Program-made: the position numbers and the translations under genes
From: Pogostemon cablin
Taxonomy: Eukaryota; Streptophyta; Magnoliopsida; Lamiales; Lamiaceae
DNA length: 64,000 bases
Assembly: GCA_023678885.1 (NCBI GenBank)
Contig: CM043001.1
Span: 28,587,867 to 28,651,866 of the forward strand
Reading direction: 5' to 3'
In this document: positions 42,568 through 54,979 of the stretch, piece by piece
Position numbering within the stretch: the first letter of the stretch is position 1
Layout: each line of letters begins with the position of its first letter
Notes under the pieces: generated by a model
What the model was told of the DNA's origin: nothing
Database searches by the model: none
The model's input: the letters and a program-made list of their open reading frames with translations, nothing else

Positions 42568-44006
42568 TTAGGAAATCAACTGGTGTATTCTCCCACTTAT
42601 TCTTGATATATCCACACCTAACCTGGATACTTTAACCTGCACGAAATAAATTATCATTCCAATAATTAATTAGAATCCAAATTAACCATTCTATATATAA
42701 CATCTTGACGAATACAAAACTAATTTTTTTTAAAAATAATATAATCATACTTTACCATTTTTTCTAACTTTTAAACATGCTTACTAATTTGAAATAGACA
42801 TTAATTTATTTATATTTTAATTGGAGCACACTGCATGTTTTTTAAATTGAGCACCTCATCTAAAAATCGAGAATAAAATTACAGGATTATCATAATCACC
42901 TGTGCATGGAAGGAATGCAAAATCTTGTGGCCAACAGTGGAAGTGCTAACATTGAGCACTTCAGCTCCTTCTTGTTCAATAATGCTGATGATTTGATGCA
43001 AAATTATAATTTTGTTGGGCCCACTTATTAAAAACACCTCCAATTCTGAATTTGAGTTTTTAATTTTCAGAATTGGTAAATTTGATTCATCCATAATATC
43101 TGCATTATTGGTACCATAATTGGTTGAGTTTAGGGCAGACAGTGCTTGTGTTTTCTTTCTCCTCAATTCTTCCACTGTCTCTCTTAAAATCTTTATGTAA
43201 GCAGCTGACTGTTCTAGCTGATCTAGCTGTGACAAAAGTTCCTGCAAGACTTGAGTTCATTATACTTAACATTTTTGCATTAAATTCATTTTTACATAAT
43301 CTTGGAGGAAAAAAAAATGACAAAGACTTGTGTGCATCAGCATGCGCAGGAGGTATTAATTTAAATATGGAGTATATTTTAATTTTTATTGTTATTTATT
43401 TGAATTAAATTGATCGATGAATCTGAGTGTACAAAAGATTCTAACTGTTTAAATGACCAACTCATCTAAAAGTTTAAGCTTGTAGAGAGGATAATCGTTT
43501 AATACTTAATCAAATCACTCTAACACGCTCCCTCACATGCAGACGGGGTTACTTTTACCTCAAGCCTTGCGTGTAGAATTTTTCATTAAATGGGTGGCGG
43601 TGAAGTTCGAACTTTGAACCTTTGCTAGGCCTTGACTCTGATACCATGTTAGGCCTTAATCTTTTAGATGAGGTAGTCATTTAACATGGTTAACAAAGGT
43701 CCAGGGTTCGAACCTCGCAGCCACCCATTTATCATAAAATTCCACATGCAATGCTTGAGGCAAAAATAACACCGTCTGCATGTGAGGGGACGTGTTAGAG
43801 TGATTTGATTAATTATTAAATGATTTACCTCTCTACAAACTTAAACTTTTAGATGAAGTGGTTATTTACACTAATAATCATCGTACCTTTGCTGGTGCGA
43901 AATGAGAATCGGGGATGAGGGAAACAAGGCGAAAGCAAAGAGCCTTCATTTTAATCCTTCGATTTTTCTCGACGATCTTTCTCTCATGTTTAGTTTTGGA
44001 ATCCAT
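42568..44006 (-). CDS. bHLH transcription factor B (three exons)
   Basis: Exons 43887-44006, 42900-43241 and 42568-42636 (all minus) join in phase 0 to give 176 residues. The start MDSKTKHERK is preferred over an in-frame ATG 20 codons upstream because it matches bHLH D in length to the splice site. The basic region is RKIVEKNRRIKMK; helix 1 ends in LIP; helix 2 is QLEQSAAYIKILRETVEELRRK. The ACT-like part is LPILKIKNSNSELEVFLISG, and exon 3 ends GVDISRISGRIHQLIS. It is closest to bHLH D, then A. Intron 1 (645 bp) is mostly a fold-back transposon; intron 2 is 263 bp. A promoter stretch near 44125 matches the stretch right of the LINE near bHLH D. Confidence 0.88.
43451..43867. mobile_element. 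fold-back transposon in intron 1 of bHLH B
   Basis: Arms of about 100-110 bases (43451-43560 and 43765-43867) are inverted copies, sharing for example ATCAAATCACTCTAACACG and its complement. The middle contains CTCTGATACCA (43636-43646), identical to the 3' end of plant initiator tRNA-Met as I recall it, and GGGTTCGAACC (43704-43714), like a tRNA T-loop or pol III B box. No protein is encoded. Confidence 0.75.
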
Positions 44007-44270
44007 TATTGAAGAGAAAGAATAGTATCGATGTATGCCCATAAACCTAGCTATATACACTAGCATAACTAGAAAATGCCAAAATAGATATAGTAATAAA
44101 GAATAAAAGAAGCTTCAAACCATACAGGACTCCTAAGATATTTCGTAGCTCGCAAAACATACAGCATAGGAAATGTTTGCAATATGGCGTTCAACATATC
44201 TACACCAATGTCGACACGTAAAGACAACATGCAATATATTTAAATTTACCACAAAGAATACATCTCCCTA

Positions 44271-44591
44271 GCCTGTTAACGAGTGAGCAAGTTCGAATAA
44301 TGCATACTCAAACTTGACTCGAGTAGTTATTGAACCGAAATTGAGCTTGACTCGATTTGATAATGAACCTACGAGTGAGCTTGAGTTCGACTAGAAAATT
44401 ACTCAGTCGAACTTGAGCTCGATTCGACTCATTAAGCAAAACGAATCGCTTACAAAGGATTTACAAAGAAATGGTGAAAGATAATGCGGGAACAGAGGGA
44501 GTATTTATCATTAATATTATTAATTATGATTATTATTATTATCGAGTTGAGTCGAATCGATTTATCTAGCGGCTTAGTATTTTAACACCTC
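44271..44591. mobile_element. 321-bp element with a 12-bp target duplication
   Basis: TACATCTCCCTA occurs at 44259-44270 and again at 44592-44603. The insert runs from GCCTGTTAACGAG to TTAACACCTC and is full of GAGCTTGA/TCGAGTTGAGTCGAA words. It has no coding capacity. The 12-bp duplication fits target-primed insertion (SINE-like), but no poly-A tail or pol III boxes are clear, so the class is open. Confidence 0.65.
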
Positions 44592-44605
44592 TACATCTCC
44601 CTATA

Positions 44606-44606
<1 letters not shown>

Positions 44607-44686
<80 letters not shown>
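44607..44686. repeat. ATT/TTA microsatellite
   Basis: About 26 uninterrupted trinucleotide units. A shorter array lies at 48300-48331. Confidence 0.95.
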
Positions 44687-44792
44687 GTTCTAGTATATAT
44701 AGCACATAGCTTGAATGAGACCGTCTGAGGCTATTTTATATATTTTCGTAATTAGTTATCATATTTTTCTTAAAATGTTATCACTCATCAAT

Positions 44793-45044
44793 TACTTCCC
44801 CCCTCCCATAAAAGATTGCACCCCTAATTTCAGTACGCAGATTAAGAAAGTGATAATTTTTAGGAGTATAATAATATTTTTTTGTAATAAATAAATGATA
44901 AAGTATGTTAGGTAGAGATAATTTTTTTATAAATAAAGTGTATGGGGAAGTGTGGTTGTTTTTTACTTTTTATGGAAATGTGCAAACTTTTGTGGAATAG
45001 CTAAAAATAAAAAGTGTGTCATCTGAAATAAGACGGATGGAGTA
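44793..45044. mobile_element. Stowaway-like MITE (diverged)
   Basis: It starts TACTTCCCCCCTCCC and ends GACGGATGGAGTA, TA-flanked. Confidence 0.65.
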
Positions 45045-47599
45045 TATAATAAATTATTTATAATATAATTCACAATACTATTATTACTTTTCATCAATTA
45101 TTATTAATTTTTATCCGTTTCATAAAAGTGACAAAAATCATAATACTTTTCTCACTTTCCTCATTTGTTTGTCCCACAAAACCTTTCACCCCCAAAAAAT
45201 GAAACATCACTTTATCCAACAACCACAAAAGTTACTTTAATTTCAAATTTGTCACTCCTTTTTTACACACATATCATTACTTTATATTTTTTTATTACTT
45301 AAAAATACTACAATACCCTCCAAAGTCAATAAAATTAGTAAAAAAGTGTAACTTTTTTTAAATAACTTGGAACAGTAAAGATGAAAAGTTTTTCAGGACA
45401 GAAGGAATATATATGTATATGGACTTGAATCCTCTCCCGTACGAGAGTCAATTTTCTCTAGCATGTTTCATGATTTTACTGTTTAAATTAACAGTGAAAT
45501 CACTGTTTGTGAGAGGAAATTCGCTCCCAATCCTCACCCATATACATGTGTATTGAATATTTGACCTCACTGTTTTAGACAAAAACAAATTGTACGGAAT
45601 GTTATATTCAGAACTCACTTTAATCATTAATAGACGATAAATGATTGGAACATAAAATCTCCATGCACATTAATTTGAACTCACTTTTTTAGACAAAAGA
45701 ATTGTACGGAATATTGCTTCACAATATAATATACCTCATCATCAGACAGATATTTTTGAGTTTGAATTCACTATTCTAACTAGTATTCCAAAAAATGAAT
45801 GCTACATCAAATTTTAAAATATGTAATGTGGCATCCATTCATATTATTAGAACACCAAATAGAATATTACTTGGAATAGATAATCTCAAATGCATATTTT
45901 CTTTTACACTTCATTTCTGTCCCAATATTTCTTCACACACAAATCCATAACGTTACAGTTTACAATGCACTTTAGTTATAAAATCCTCATTTTTACTTAC
46001 AAAACACACATAATCTACTTTATATTTTATTCAACACTTAAAGTTTCTTTTTTTTAATGCTTTCAAAACATAATAATTTATTATTCAAAAGAGTAATAAT
46101 TTACCATGCAAAATGATTACTTATTCAATTTTATATAAATCGATCACTTAACTTCAAATTTTAATAATAATTATAATGAATTTATAGAAACTTTTCTTAA
46201 TAAAATGATGACATGCACGTAAAACAGAAAATTTGATGAAAAGTAATTATTTTCAATGAAAAATGACAACAATTGTGATAATTAATAAAAGTGTATGATA
46301 CGATGAAGCATTTCTAATTAGAGTTAGAAAAAACAATTATATCTTAAGAATTAATATTATATATACTCCAAACCCTATGATAAACCTTAATTTCTAAAGT
46401 AAAATAGATCATACAACACAATCTAAAATAATGCTCCTATTATGTAAACTATAAATATAAAATTATATTTATATTTTTAGAATTATGATTAAACATTAAG
46501 ATAAAGAATAAACTTACTAATAAAATAAAAATGAAATACGAGTACAAATCCATAACACTAAACCATAACATTAATTAAGAAAAAGCAAAATAAATCCACA
46601 TATCTCTAATTAGATAGTATATAGTATCACTACTATCTTATGATATTTTGCTCTAAAATAATATCACTACTATCTTATGATTCTTTACCCATCCAATGTA
46701 CCCTAGATCTTATTCTCCACCGTCCTTAAAAATTGAATTTTAGCCAGGTCCAAGTCCAACCAAATTAAACCCAAAATCTATTTCTTTCATTTTTTTTTTG
46801 TAATCATCAATAATTTGGTTTTGAAAATAAATTATGATCAGATTTGTACGTACCAATTTTACAGAATTTATATCCATATAATTTAATTTATACTCTTATT
46901 CTATATATATTTATTAATAATTTATAATTATATCACTAATATTTTTACAAATAACTAATATGCACACGATTTGTTATAAATTATTGTTAAGGTTATTTAA
47001 TCGGTAAAAAATGTTATCATTTCTAAGTCTAAACCCATTTACGCCGTTGCATATAAAGTACGTAGTAGAGCTAACAATGGATTGGGCCTGGGCTGGTCCC
47101 TGAACCAACTCTCTAAGCTAATAACCCTAGCTCAAATTTAATATGGGCTCCTAATTTCAGAGCTCATTCAATATAGATAAATATAAAGAGTGTGGGGGAC
47201 AATTGGGCCGCCCAATTCTTTTATAAAATTCTCACTCCATAAGCGTTTGTTTTTTTGCACGTAATTTTTTTTTTATTTGTTTGTCACAAACATCCTTCAC
47301 AACCTAAAAATCTAATTAATTGAAAAAAATAAAATAAAATTCAATTTTTTTATCTCTAGTTCTACCCTAAGTGTATCATATTTTTCAATTCATTTATAAT
47401 CTAAAAGTATTAAATTATCTCAAAAGGTTAATAAAATTGATTTAAAAAAAATTAACCATTTTTTAAAAAATGGAATAATTAATGTTGAAGAATTTTATGG
47501 TTCGGTGGAGTATAGTAAACACGAAATGTGGTACTAATTATAAATGTGAATTCTCCTGTATTTTTTTTAGTAAAAATAATATTTAATCTCTGGATTATA

Positions 47600-47816
47600 T
47601 ACTCCCTCCGTCCCTTTTTTCTATTTTGGTCGTCCCACTCAAAGGGTTTCCTTTCCTTTTTTGTACACATGTGTCCTACACTCACCCACTAATACAATTA
47701 AAACATGGGGTCCACACTCCCACTAATACAACTACTCACTACACATTAAATAATAATACTCTTTAATTTACGTGCAAAAAAGCAAAATGCACCCTTGGTG
47801 CGGGACGGAGGGAGTA
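47600..47816. mobile_element. Stowaway-like MITE
   Basis: It starts TACTCCCTCCGTCCC and ends GGGACGGAGGGAGTA; 217 bp, TA-flanked, with perfect terminal blocks, so likely one of the younger copies. Confidence 0.85.
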
Positions 47817-48299
47817 CTCATTTTTACTCGAAGGTTGTTATCATTTGAGGAAAGAAGATTTGCTAAAAAAGAAAAAGAAAATGACATTGACATAAATACT
47901 GGAAGATTTTAAGAGTCTAACTGCGGTGCATCTGGGGCACCCGTACTGCAACTAAATAATCTTAGCCGTTAGATCGTATTTGCATTTAATATTCACCACT
48001 CAATAAAATAAATATAATTAAAAATAAATTTAAAAAATACTCCACTACACCCTATTTTTACCCTATAAACTACCAAGTGCACCGATCCACCGGTGCAATA
48101 ACCCAGATTTTAAACAGAACAAAAAACAAAGTTATTTTCTTCAATTTTAGTCAACAAAATAAGGCCAAATTGTGACATCGGCCCAGTAGAAAATAGACAT
48201 GAGCCCAACTTTATTAGGCATGTTACCCACTTCTAGCATATCTCCAGTGTGGCCCGCCAGCAGCTTTGTCAAAAGTAGATCAGGATTTTTATTCATTAA

Positions 48300-48300
48300 C

Positions 48301-48331
<31 letters not shown>
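48300..48331. repeat. TTA microsatellite (short)
   Basis: About ten trinucleotide units. Confidence 0.9.
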
Positions 48332-50370
48332 TGATGAATTAATTATATGGATTATACTTAAAGTTCGATGTGGACATGTCAAGCTATTATAATGTATAAA
48401 TAAATATATATATATAAGTAAAAGTAAAAGTAAAAGTGGTCCTAATATTCCTTCCAGAAAGTTAAGAGATCGCTACATATAACAACACATGTAACTGTCT
48501 TAATTCGTCTAATTAAAATAAGACAAATTAGTTGTTTGACACATATCGGAGCAGACTGGTTCATAAATGGAGTATCTAAATTTCATAAAAAGTGCTAATA
48601 AAAATGTCTGTAAATAAACTAAAATTTTTGAATTTCTAAAATAAAAAATATAAAATAGCAATACAACAAATAAAATAGGAATTTTTTTAACATATCCTTT
48701 TAGATTTAACAATTTAACAATTTTTGTAATGCCCCATCTTTATTGAAAAATATTAAAATGCCAAAAAAAACGTAAATACTTTTGACTCGATTTAAAAATT
48801 CATATAGAGTTTTATCCCCCAATCGATTCATAAAATATGTACAATCGAATCATATATTTTAACCGAATCTACAAACCATTCAAGTATTTTTGTTTAATAA
48901 ATATCCTTAAAAATGGGGTAAAAAAAGTTTTCTAATAAAATCATGGGATTGCCCATTACTTCAAAAAAATAAAATAAAAAAAAAATCAATCATAATCTGT
49001 GACCGAAAAGAAATCCTCTAACTTATAAATTAATTTGAAACAAATAAAGTGTTCATAAATATTATTTTCAGTAATTTATTTGTGTTTATAAATGATTGTT
49101 ACTAAAATATTTCAATGCTTTTTGGATCATAAATAGATGTTAATATACATTATTTACAAGAGTACTTAAGCTAAAATAACTCATTCCATCCCATAAAGCG
49201 CACTTTTTTTTCAGAAATTTTTTTTTTTTACAAATTTTATTAACTTCATTAAGGATAATTCAATCATTTTAAGTAATATATAAAGTATATGTATGTATAC
49301 GTGTTAGATATAAATGATAATTTTAAAATAATGAGTATTGTGGTATTTTTATTTATTATAATTGTGCACAATGTTAAAATAGAAATTGCTCACATATGTT
49401 CCCTTTGTACATGCACATCTCGTGTGGTGATTTAGGGAATATTTTTAACTTTAGCATTGTCTAGTAAATATTATTTCGGACGGGCATTAAAAAGACATTA
49501 TATTATCTGTTTAGTAAATTTAGGACATTATATTTGACATTTTGTTTTAAAAGAACAAAATTAAGTTAAATTTACTTGATCTTTGACAAATTTGTGATCA
49601 CTTTTGAGTCTTGAGTGAGATCTATAGCAATAGAGTATGAAGTATGATAAGTGATAGCAATAATTTTGAAATGAAGTGTAGTGAGGTGTTATTATATTAA
49701 GTAGCATTTCTTCTTTAGTATATCAAAATATTGTTGTTGCGATTAATGGAAAAATGAAGTATGAAGGAGTTAAAGCAGATAAGGGAGAGTGAGTAGATAT
49801 TTTCAAAATAGATAAATTTTGATCCAACACACCAAACTCAACTTTTACAAAAATTTGTGTGAAATCCTCTCATCTAATGATTACCAAAAACTCAATATTT
49901 ACAATTATGGTAAAAACTTGTATAAAACCGTCTCATTTAATGATTTCTGTGCTATGTATAAAAAATAATAACCTTAATAATGAAAAGTAATTTCTAGTTG
50001 ATGAAAAGTGATAATGGTATTTAGAACTATTTTATGAATAATTTATAGTATAAATGAAAAGTGATAACATTTAAAAAAATAATAATATCTTTAATAAAAA
50101 ATATAACTAATTGCAAAAGTATAAAATCGTCTCATCATACTACTGCCCTTATAATTTTAATTGGGCATAGTTTGATGAGATCATTTATAAAATTTTAATT
50201 AATTATCACTTTTTATATAGATAATATTACTTTTCATAAAAAAAAAGTTATCACTTTAAATTTATATTAATAGTTAATGAAATAGTTATTTAGCTATCAC
50301 TAATCAAATATATATCATCACTTCCTATCCAAAACTTCTTCTATAAACGTTGTCACGCAAAAATCTTTAA

Positions 50371-50713
50371 TTAGGAAATGAACTGGTGTATTCTCCCACT
50401 TATTCTTGATATATCCACACCTAACCTGGATACTTTAACCTGCACGAAATGAAAGCAGCCTGAATTAGCATTCCAATAATTAATTAGAATCCAATAATTA
50501 ATTATAATCAAATTTTTTTCGAACTTTTAAACAAGCTTAATTTGACATAAACCCTAATTTATATTTTAGTCGGAGTAGACATCTACTAAGTTTTAAAATG
50601 ACCACCTCATCTAAAAATCGAGAAACGGGTACATATAATCACCTGTGCGTGGAGGTTATGCAAAATCTTGTGGCCAACAGTGGAAGTGCTAATACTGAGC
50701 AATTCAGCTACAG
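50371..50713 (-). pseudogene. bHLH C relic: exon 3 and the end of exon 2
   Basis: 50371-50439 is nearly identical to exon 3 of bHLH B (GVDISRISGRIHQFIS). 50643 to about 50713 matches the last 23 codons or so of exon 2. At about 50713 the match stops. From about 50740 the sequence instead matches 62695-62770, which lies about 1 kb upstream of bHLH D once the LINE is discounted. Exon 1, intron 1 and most of exon 2 are therefore gone, apparently by one internal deletion. It cannot encode a bHLH domain. Confidence 0.85.
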
Positions 50714-51862
50714 TTATCTCAAATTTCATTGACAACAATAAATACTTATCCTGAAAACATGCTTACTCCATTCTTTGAAATTAAGGTCAGTAGGCTCGTA
50801 TATTCGAGGAAGATTAAGGGGTACAGCCGTACAGGGAATATCACGTTTAGCAACAAATATTTGGGTGAGACAATTTTACCGGAAGAATTTTATAAGCGAA
50901 GTGATAGCATTTTAATAAAAAGTTGTAAATAATATTGGAATTAAGTAAAAGTGGTAGTAGTGTAATAACAAAATTTGTATTTATTGAATAAACACAATGA
51001 AAATTATAAGGATAATTCGAGATGGTTGAACTTGAAAATTTAAGAACCGTCTTTATTTACCTCTAATTCATTTTTTAAGTTAAATTTGACTTTCTTCAAC
51101 TTTTGGAGTTGGTTATTCGGATGAAGCTTGTCCGAGCTTGGTTTGAAATTTTATAACGTTGATTCGGAGGCGTCGAACCTTTGTTCGGATCAAACGTTGA
51201 TTTAAAAACTTTCCACGAAGAACGCCGTTCAATTTGGTAGAAAATTATTGACTTCATGAAAAATGCTGGATGGATTTGACTTGAAAAAATGTCGGATTTA
51301 GGTGTTTAGCACCGTAATAGCAGATCAAACACTGTTTCTGGAGCTTTCTAGAATGAACGTCATTGAATTTGATGAACGTCATTGAATTCTCGAAGAACGT
51401 GAAAATTTTGACTTGAAGAATGCCCGATCGAAAGGGTTTCGCACCTTACTTTCAGATCTATTTTAGATCAATTCTCTTTGAAAAACTTGAAAAACAATTG
51501 AGACAACTCTAAAGTAATAGTCTTCTTATATTACAATTTAATCATGTGTTTATATAAGTTGTTTCATAATTAACTATTCCATGATTTTAACTTATTTGAG
51601 AAATTAAATACTTAATTGTTTATATATTAGGACTTCATTTTTTTTTTGTTTTTTTTTAACTATTACTGATTTTAGGTTAAGAGCAAAAGAGAAAATTCAA
51701 TTAAATTTAAAGAATGACTGGCACGTCACTTTATCCCACATGAGAAATTGAATTATCCAACTAAAATGGGCCCACTCCTAAGTCATCATAATAATTGCCA
51801 GCTGGTTGACGAAAAAGGTTGGATTTTCTAACAAAAAGTAGGCGTGGACACTGCGATTTGAA

Positions 51863-52157
51863 TACTCCCTCCGTCCCACGTATTTTTACCCACTTTCCAT
51901 TTTGGGGTGTCCCACGTATTTTTACCCATTCCATTTTTGGCAAAAATATATAATATTTTATTACCTACTTTTTACAATCCCAACAACTTTAATTACTTTT
52001 TTACACTTTATTCATCATTCCCAATAACTTTATTTACTTTTTCTTTTTAAATTACTAATTTATCCCTACTTTCTCTTACATTATATATTAAAAAAATAAA
52101 ACGTCTTAATCTCCGTGCCCGTACAAACGGGTAAAAATACCCGGGACGGAGGGAGTA
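51863..52157. mobile_element. Stowaway-like MITE with duplicated end
   Basis: It starts TACTCCCTCCGTCCCACG and ends GACGGAGGGAGTA. The left end is tandemly doubled: CCCACGTATTTTTACCCA occurs twice, about 35 bases apart. Confidence 0.8.
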
Positions 52158-52236
52158 GTTTTTTTTTATGAAATTTAAATTGCTTTGATATAGACAGTTC
52201 CATTATACGTTTAGTTTAAAATTGCACTTTCTCAAT

Positions 52237-52513
52237 TACTCTCTCCGTCCCAACTTCAACTTCACACTTTTCATTTTGGTCCGTCCCAATTTCAACTTCA
52301 CACTTCCATAAAAGAAAAAGGTACATAACTAATGTCCCTCTAATATACTTTAATTTCAAAATTGTCATCTCCTTTTTAACACACATAACATACTTTATCA
52401 TTTATTTATTACCCAAAAATACCAAATTACCCCCAAAAATTACTCAAAAAGCAAATTTTCTTAATTTGCGTGTGTACAGTAAATATGAAGATGAAAATGG
52501 GACGGATGGAGTA
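52237..52513. mobile_element. Stowaway-like MITE with duplicated end
   Basis: TACTCTCTCCGTCCC at the left, GGGACGGATGGAGTA at the right. CCGTCCCAACTTCAACTTCA is repeated about 37 bases later with one change. Confidence 0.75.
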
Positions 52514-52603
52514 TAATTTATCGATCAATTTTTAGCGGTTTGATAATCGATTTTTGCGGTTTAAGCAGTTTTAATAATAAGATAAAATATAACTATATAA
52601 TAA

Positions 52604-52833
52604 TATTCCCTCCATCCATCCTCAATGTATCCATTTACTTTTTACACGTGGATTAAGGAGTATTATTATTTTATGTGTGGTAGGTTGTTGTATTAGTGGA
52701 GAGTGTGAGTCTCATATTTTATTTGTATTAGTGAAGGGTGTAGGTCCCATAGTCCAAAGAGAAAAATGGATAAATTAAGGATGAACGGCCCAAAATGATA
52801 AAATTGATAGATTGATAGTGTACGAAGGAAGTA
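52604..52833. mobile_element. Stowaway-like MITE (diverged)
   Basis: The ends TATTCCCTCCATCC and TACGAAGGAAGTA are imperfect inverted repeats, TA-flanked. Confidence 0.55.
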
Positions 52834-54685
52834 TAAAACTTAAATATGGATAAATATACATGTTTAAAAAATGTACTTTAGTAACCATAATGAAAATTAC
52901 AAAATATATAATTTTAAATTAGTCTAAAATATCAATTTGTTAATAGTAAGAACTCATTTTTATTTTAAATTTATAGTATCTCATTCTAATCATGAATTTA
53001 AATATCTATATAGAGTTTAAATAATTAATTATCATGAATGTTAAATCTATCATCATTTGTTAGAAAATATAAAAATAAAAAATTTTGGCAATGAACAAAG
53101 GCTTACAAAAGTATAATAAGTTTAGATTCTAACATTTAAATAAATTTAAATCACATACATATATATACATGTATATATATAATATATGTAGGAGGTGCAG
53201 TGCAATTTTAGGGAAAATCGAAATTGCACCATTATGGCAGTTCAGTTTTCTAAATATAAATAAACTGCAGTTTATGTAATTATATCATTAGTGGCGGTGC
53301 AATTCGGTGCAATCCGGGCGATTTGAATAATTTTAAAAAATTCATGCTCACCCCTAACAAAAATGGCCCCATATGTTTGGGGTTGGTCACTCTTGTTGGG
53401 GCGAACCATGGCCATTTGGTTAATTAGACCGAGTCAATGCTGGTTAGGCTTGGGGTGGGTTATGTCGAATCTAAATACGTTTTTGTTGCCTTAAATTTTG
53501 CCTCACTCTGAACCACCACTCATTAATCTACTCGAGATCTCTAAACTCTTATAAATGTCTCATAAAATCAGAAAACAAAGATCATTAAGTCATTCATTCA
53601 TTCTTCATTCAATTAATTATTCAAAGCTCTTATCAGAAGAACGTTGTGGAATCACAAATACGAATGTCTAAAGAGGAGACTATACTTATTCCTTTTACAC
53701 TTAGTTTTATTAGTCTTTAATTTTTACGTTAAACTCAGATTTAATTAACTTAGTTATTTTCTTTATGGAAGCTTACAACTTACTGATTATAGGATTGCAA
53801 GAGTAGTTTGACTTTGAATTATTTAGTGTGTGAACTATTTATTTAAATCCTTTACTGATAAAAAAATAATAATAAAAAAAATCAAGCACGTTACTTCTTT
53901 TATATGTGCGATTATTCTACATGATTAATTGTTTCTAGACCAATTTATATATGTTTATTTATCAATCAAGCGAAAGTTTATGTTTAGCATTGATCACTTC
54001 ACACATATAACACAATTGGTAGTTCTATTGTCCATATGAGACAAAAATTGTGAGAGAATTCAATCTAATAGATATGTTGGGAGTTAATTAATTAGTATTC
54101 ACGTTCTTGTTGTATCCGTTAATTTAGATTCTTAAGAGTTGATTACATTAACTTCAAATTGCTTTAGGAAATTGTGAAGCATGACAAGGCAAGTGAATGT
54201 ATGATACCTAAATTTGTTTTTATTATTTTGATTTAGAACTAATTTATATTTTGCATTAGTTGATTCCGGTTATTACATAAGTCATATTATTACATACAAT
54301 TATTTCAAGGAGGTAATTAAGGAAGTACATACATTCGTAATTAGTAATTATCTAAGGAAGTACCTTCATTGTTAAAAAAGAAAATTGTAATTTTTGTTGA
54401 CAATTCACCAACCATTTATAAATTATGTTATTAAAAAAGATTTTTTTTAAAGTGTATCTTATAATTCTTTGCTATAAAATAATATATCACTACTATCTTG
54501 TGGTTCTTTACTCATCCTCTATATATATACTCCCTCCTCCCAAAAAAGATTGCACATTCCTTTTCGATACGCAGATTAAAAAAATGATAACTTTTAGGTG
54601 TATTATAGTATTGGTAATTGTGTTTGACTTTTTGCTAATTATTCATATTTTATATTTCCATATATAATTTAATACTCTTAATCTA

Positions 54686-54971
54686 TACTTCCTCCGTCCC
54701 ATAGTTAAGTTCACTGACACTGTAAATACGAAGTTTAAGAAAAGTTATTTTTTGACCAACTTTATTGACTTTTTAGGGGTATTGTAGTATTTTTAGGTAA
54801 TAAATAAATAATAAAGTATGTTACGTGTGTTAGGTGAATGTGATATTTTTGAAATTAAGATAACTTTTGAGGTTGTTGGTTAATGTGAAGTTTCTTTTTT
54901 TGGATGGTGAACATAAGTGTGGGACGGACGAAAATGGAAAGTGTGAACATAAGTGTGGGACGGAGGAAGTA
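54686..54971. mobile_element. Stowaway-like MITE
   Basis: It starts TACTTCCTCCGTCCC and ends GGGACGGAGGAAGTA; the two ends are exact complements. The right end contains a doubled AAGTGTGGGACGGA word. Confidence 0.8.
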
Positions 54972-54979
54972 TTTGTTAA

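Larger units (their letters stand above)
44007..46899. other. intergenic, upstream of bHLH B
   Basis: Promoter region of bHLH B, then repeats: a 321-bp element with a 12-bp duplication, a long TTA microsatellite and MITEs (44793-45044; a degenerate one at about 45106-45405). From 45400 to 46900 the sequence is plain AT-rich and I see nothing specific in it. Confidence 0.55.
46900..50370. other. 3' flank of bHLH C (tandem-unit sequence)
   Basis: No gene. Three blocks mark the repeated unit: about 46905-47220 (compare 54980-55310 and 63360-63690), 48110-48400 (compare 41090 and 55330) and 48590-49140 (compare 55750-56850). A MITE splits the first two at 47600-47816. Remains of the GTCTCAT-type MITE family lie near 49905-50160. 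Confidence 0.6.
50714..54979. other. intergenic between bHLH C and unit D
   Basis: No gene supported. It holds four or more Stowaway-like MITEs (51863-52157, 52237-52513, 52604-52833, 54686-54971, and a fragment from about 54528). A GCAATTTTAGGG/GGTGCAATTCGG-rich dispersed repeat lies at about 53185-53355. A block near 53945-54040 matches 63110-63360. Confidence 0.6.

Noticed and set aside
43626..43714. A functional tRNA gene.
   Set aside because: Only a 3'-end-like 11-mer and a separate T-loop-like word are present; there is no cloverleaf or anticodon arm.
44607..44686. CRISPR-like or satellite array.
   Set aside because: It is a simple trinucleotide microsatellite without spacers. No CRISPR array is expected or seen in this plant sequence.
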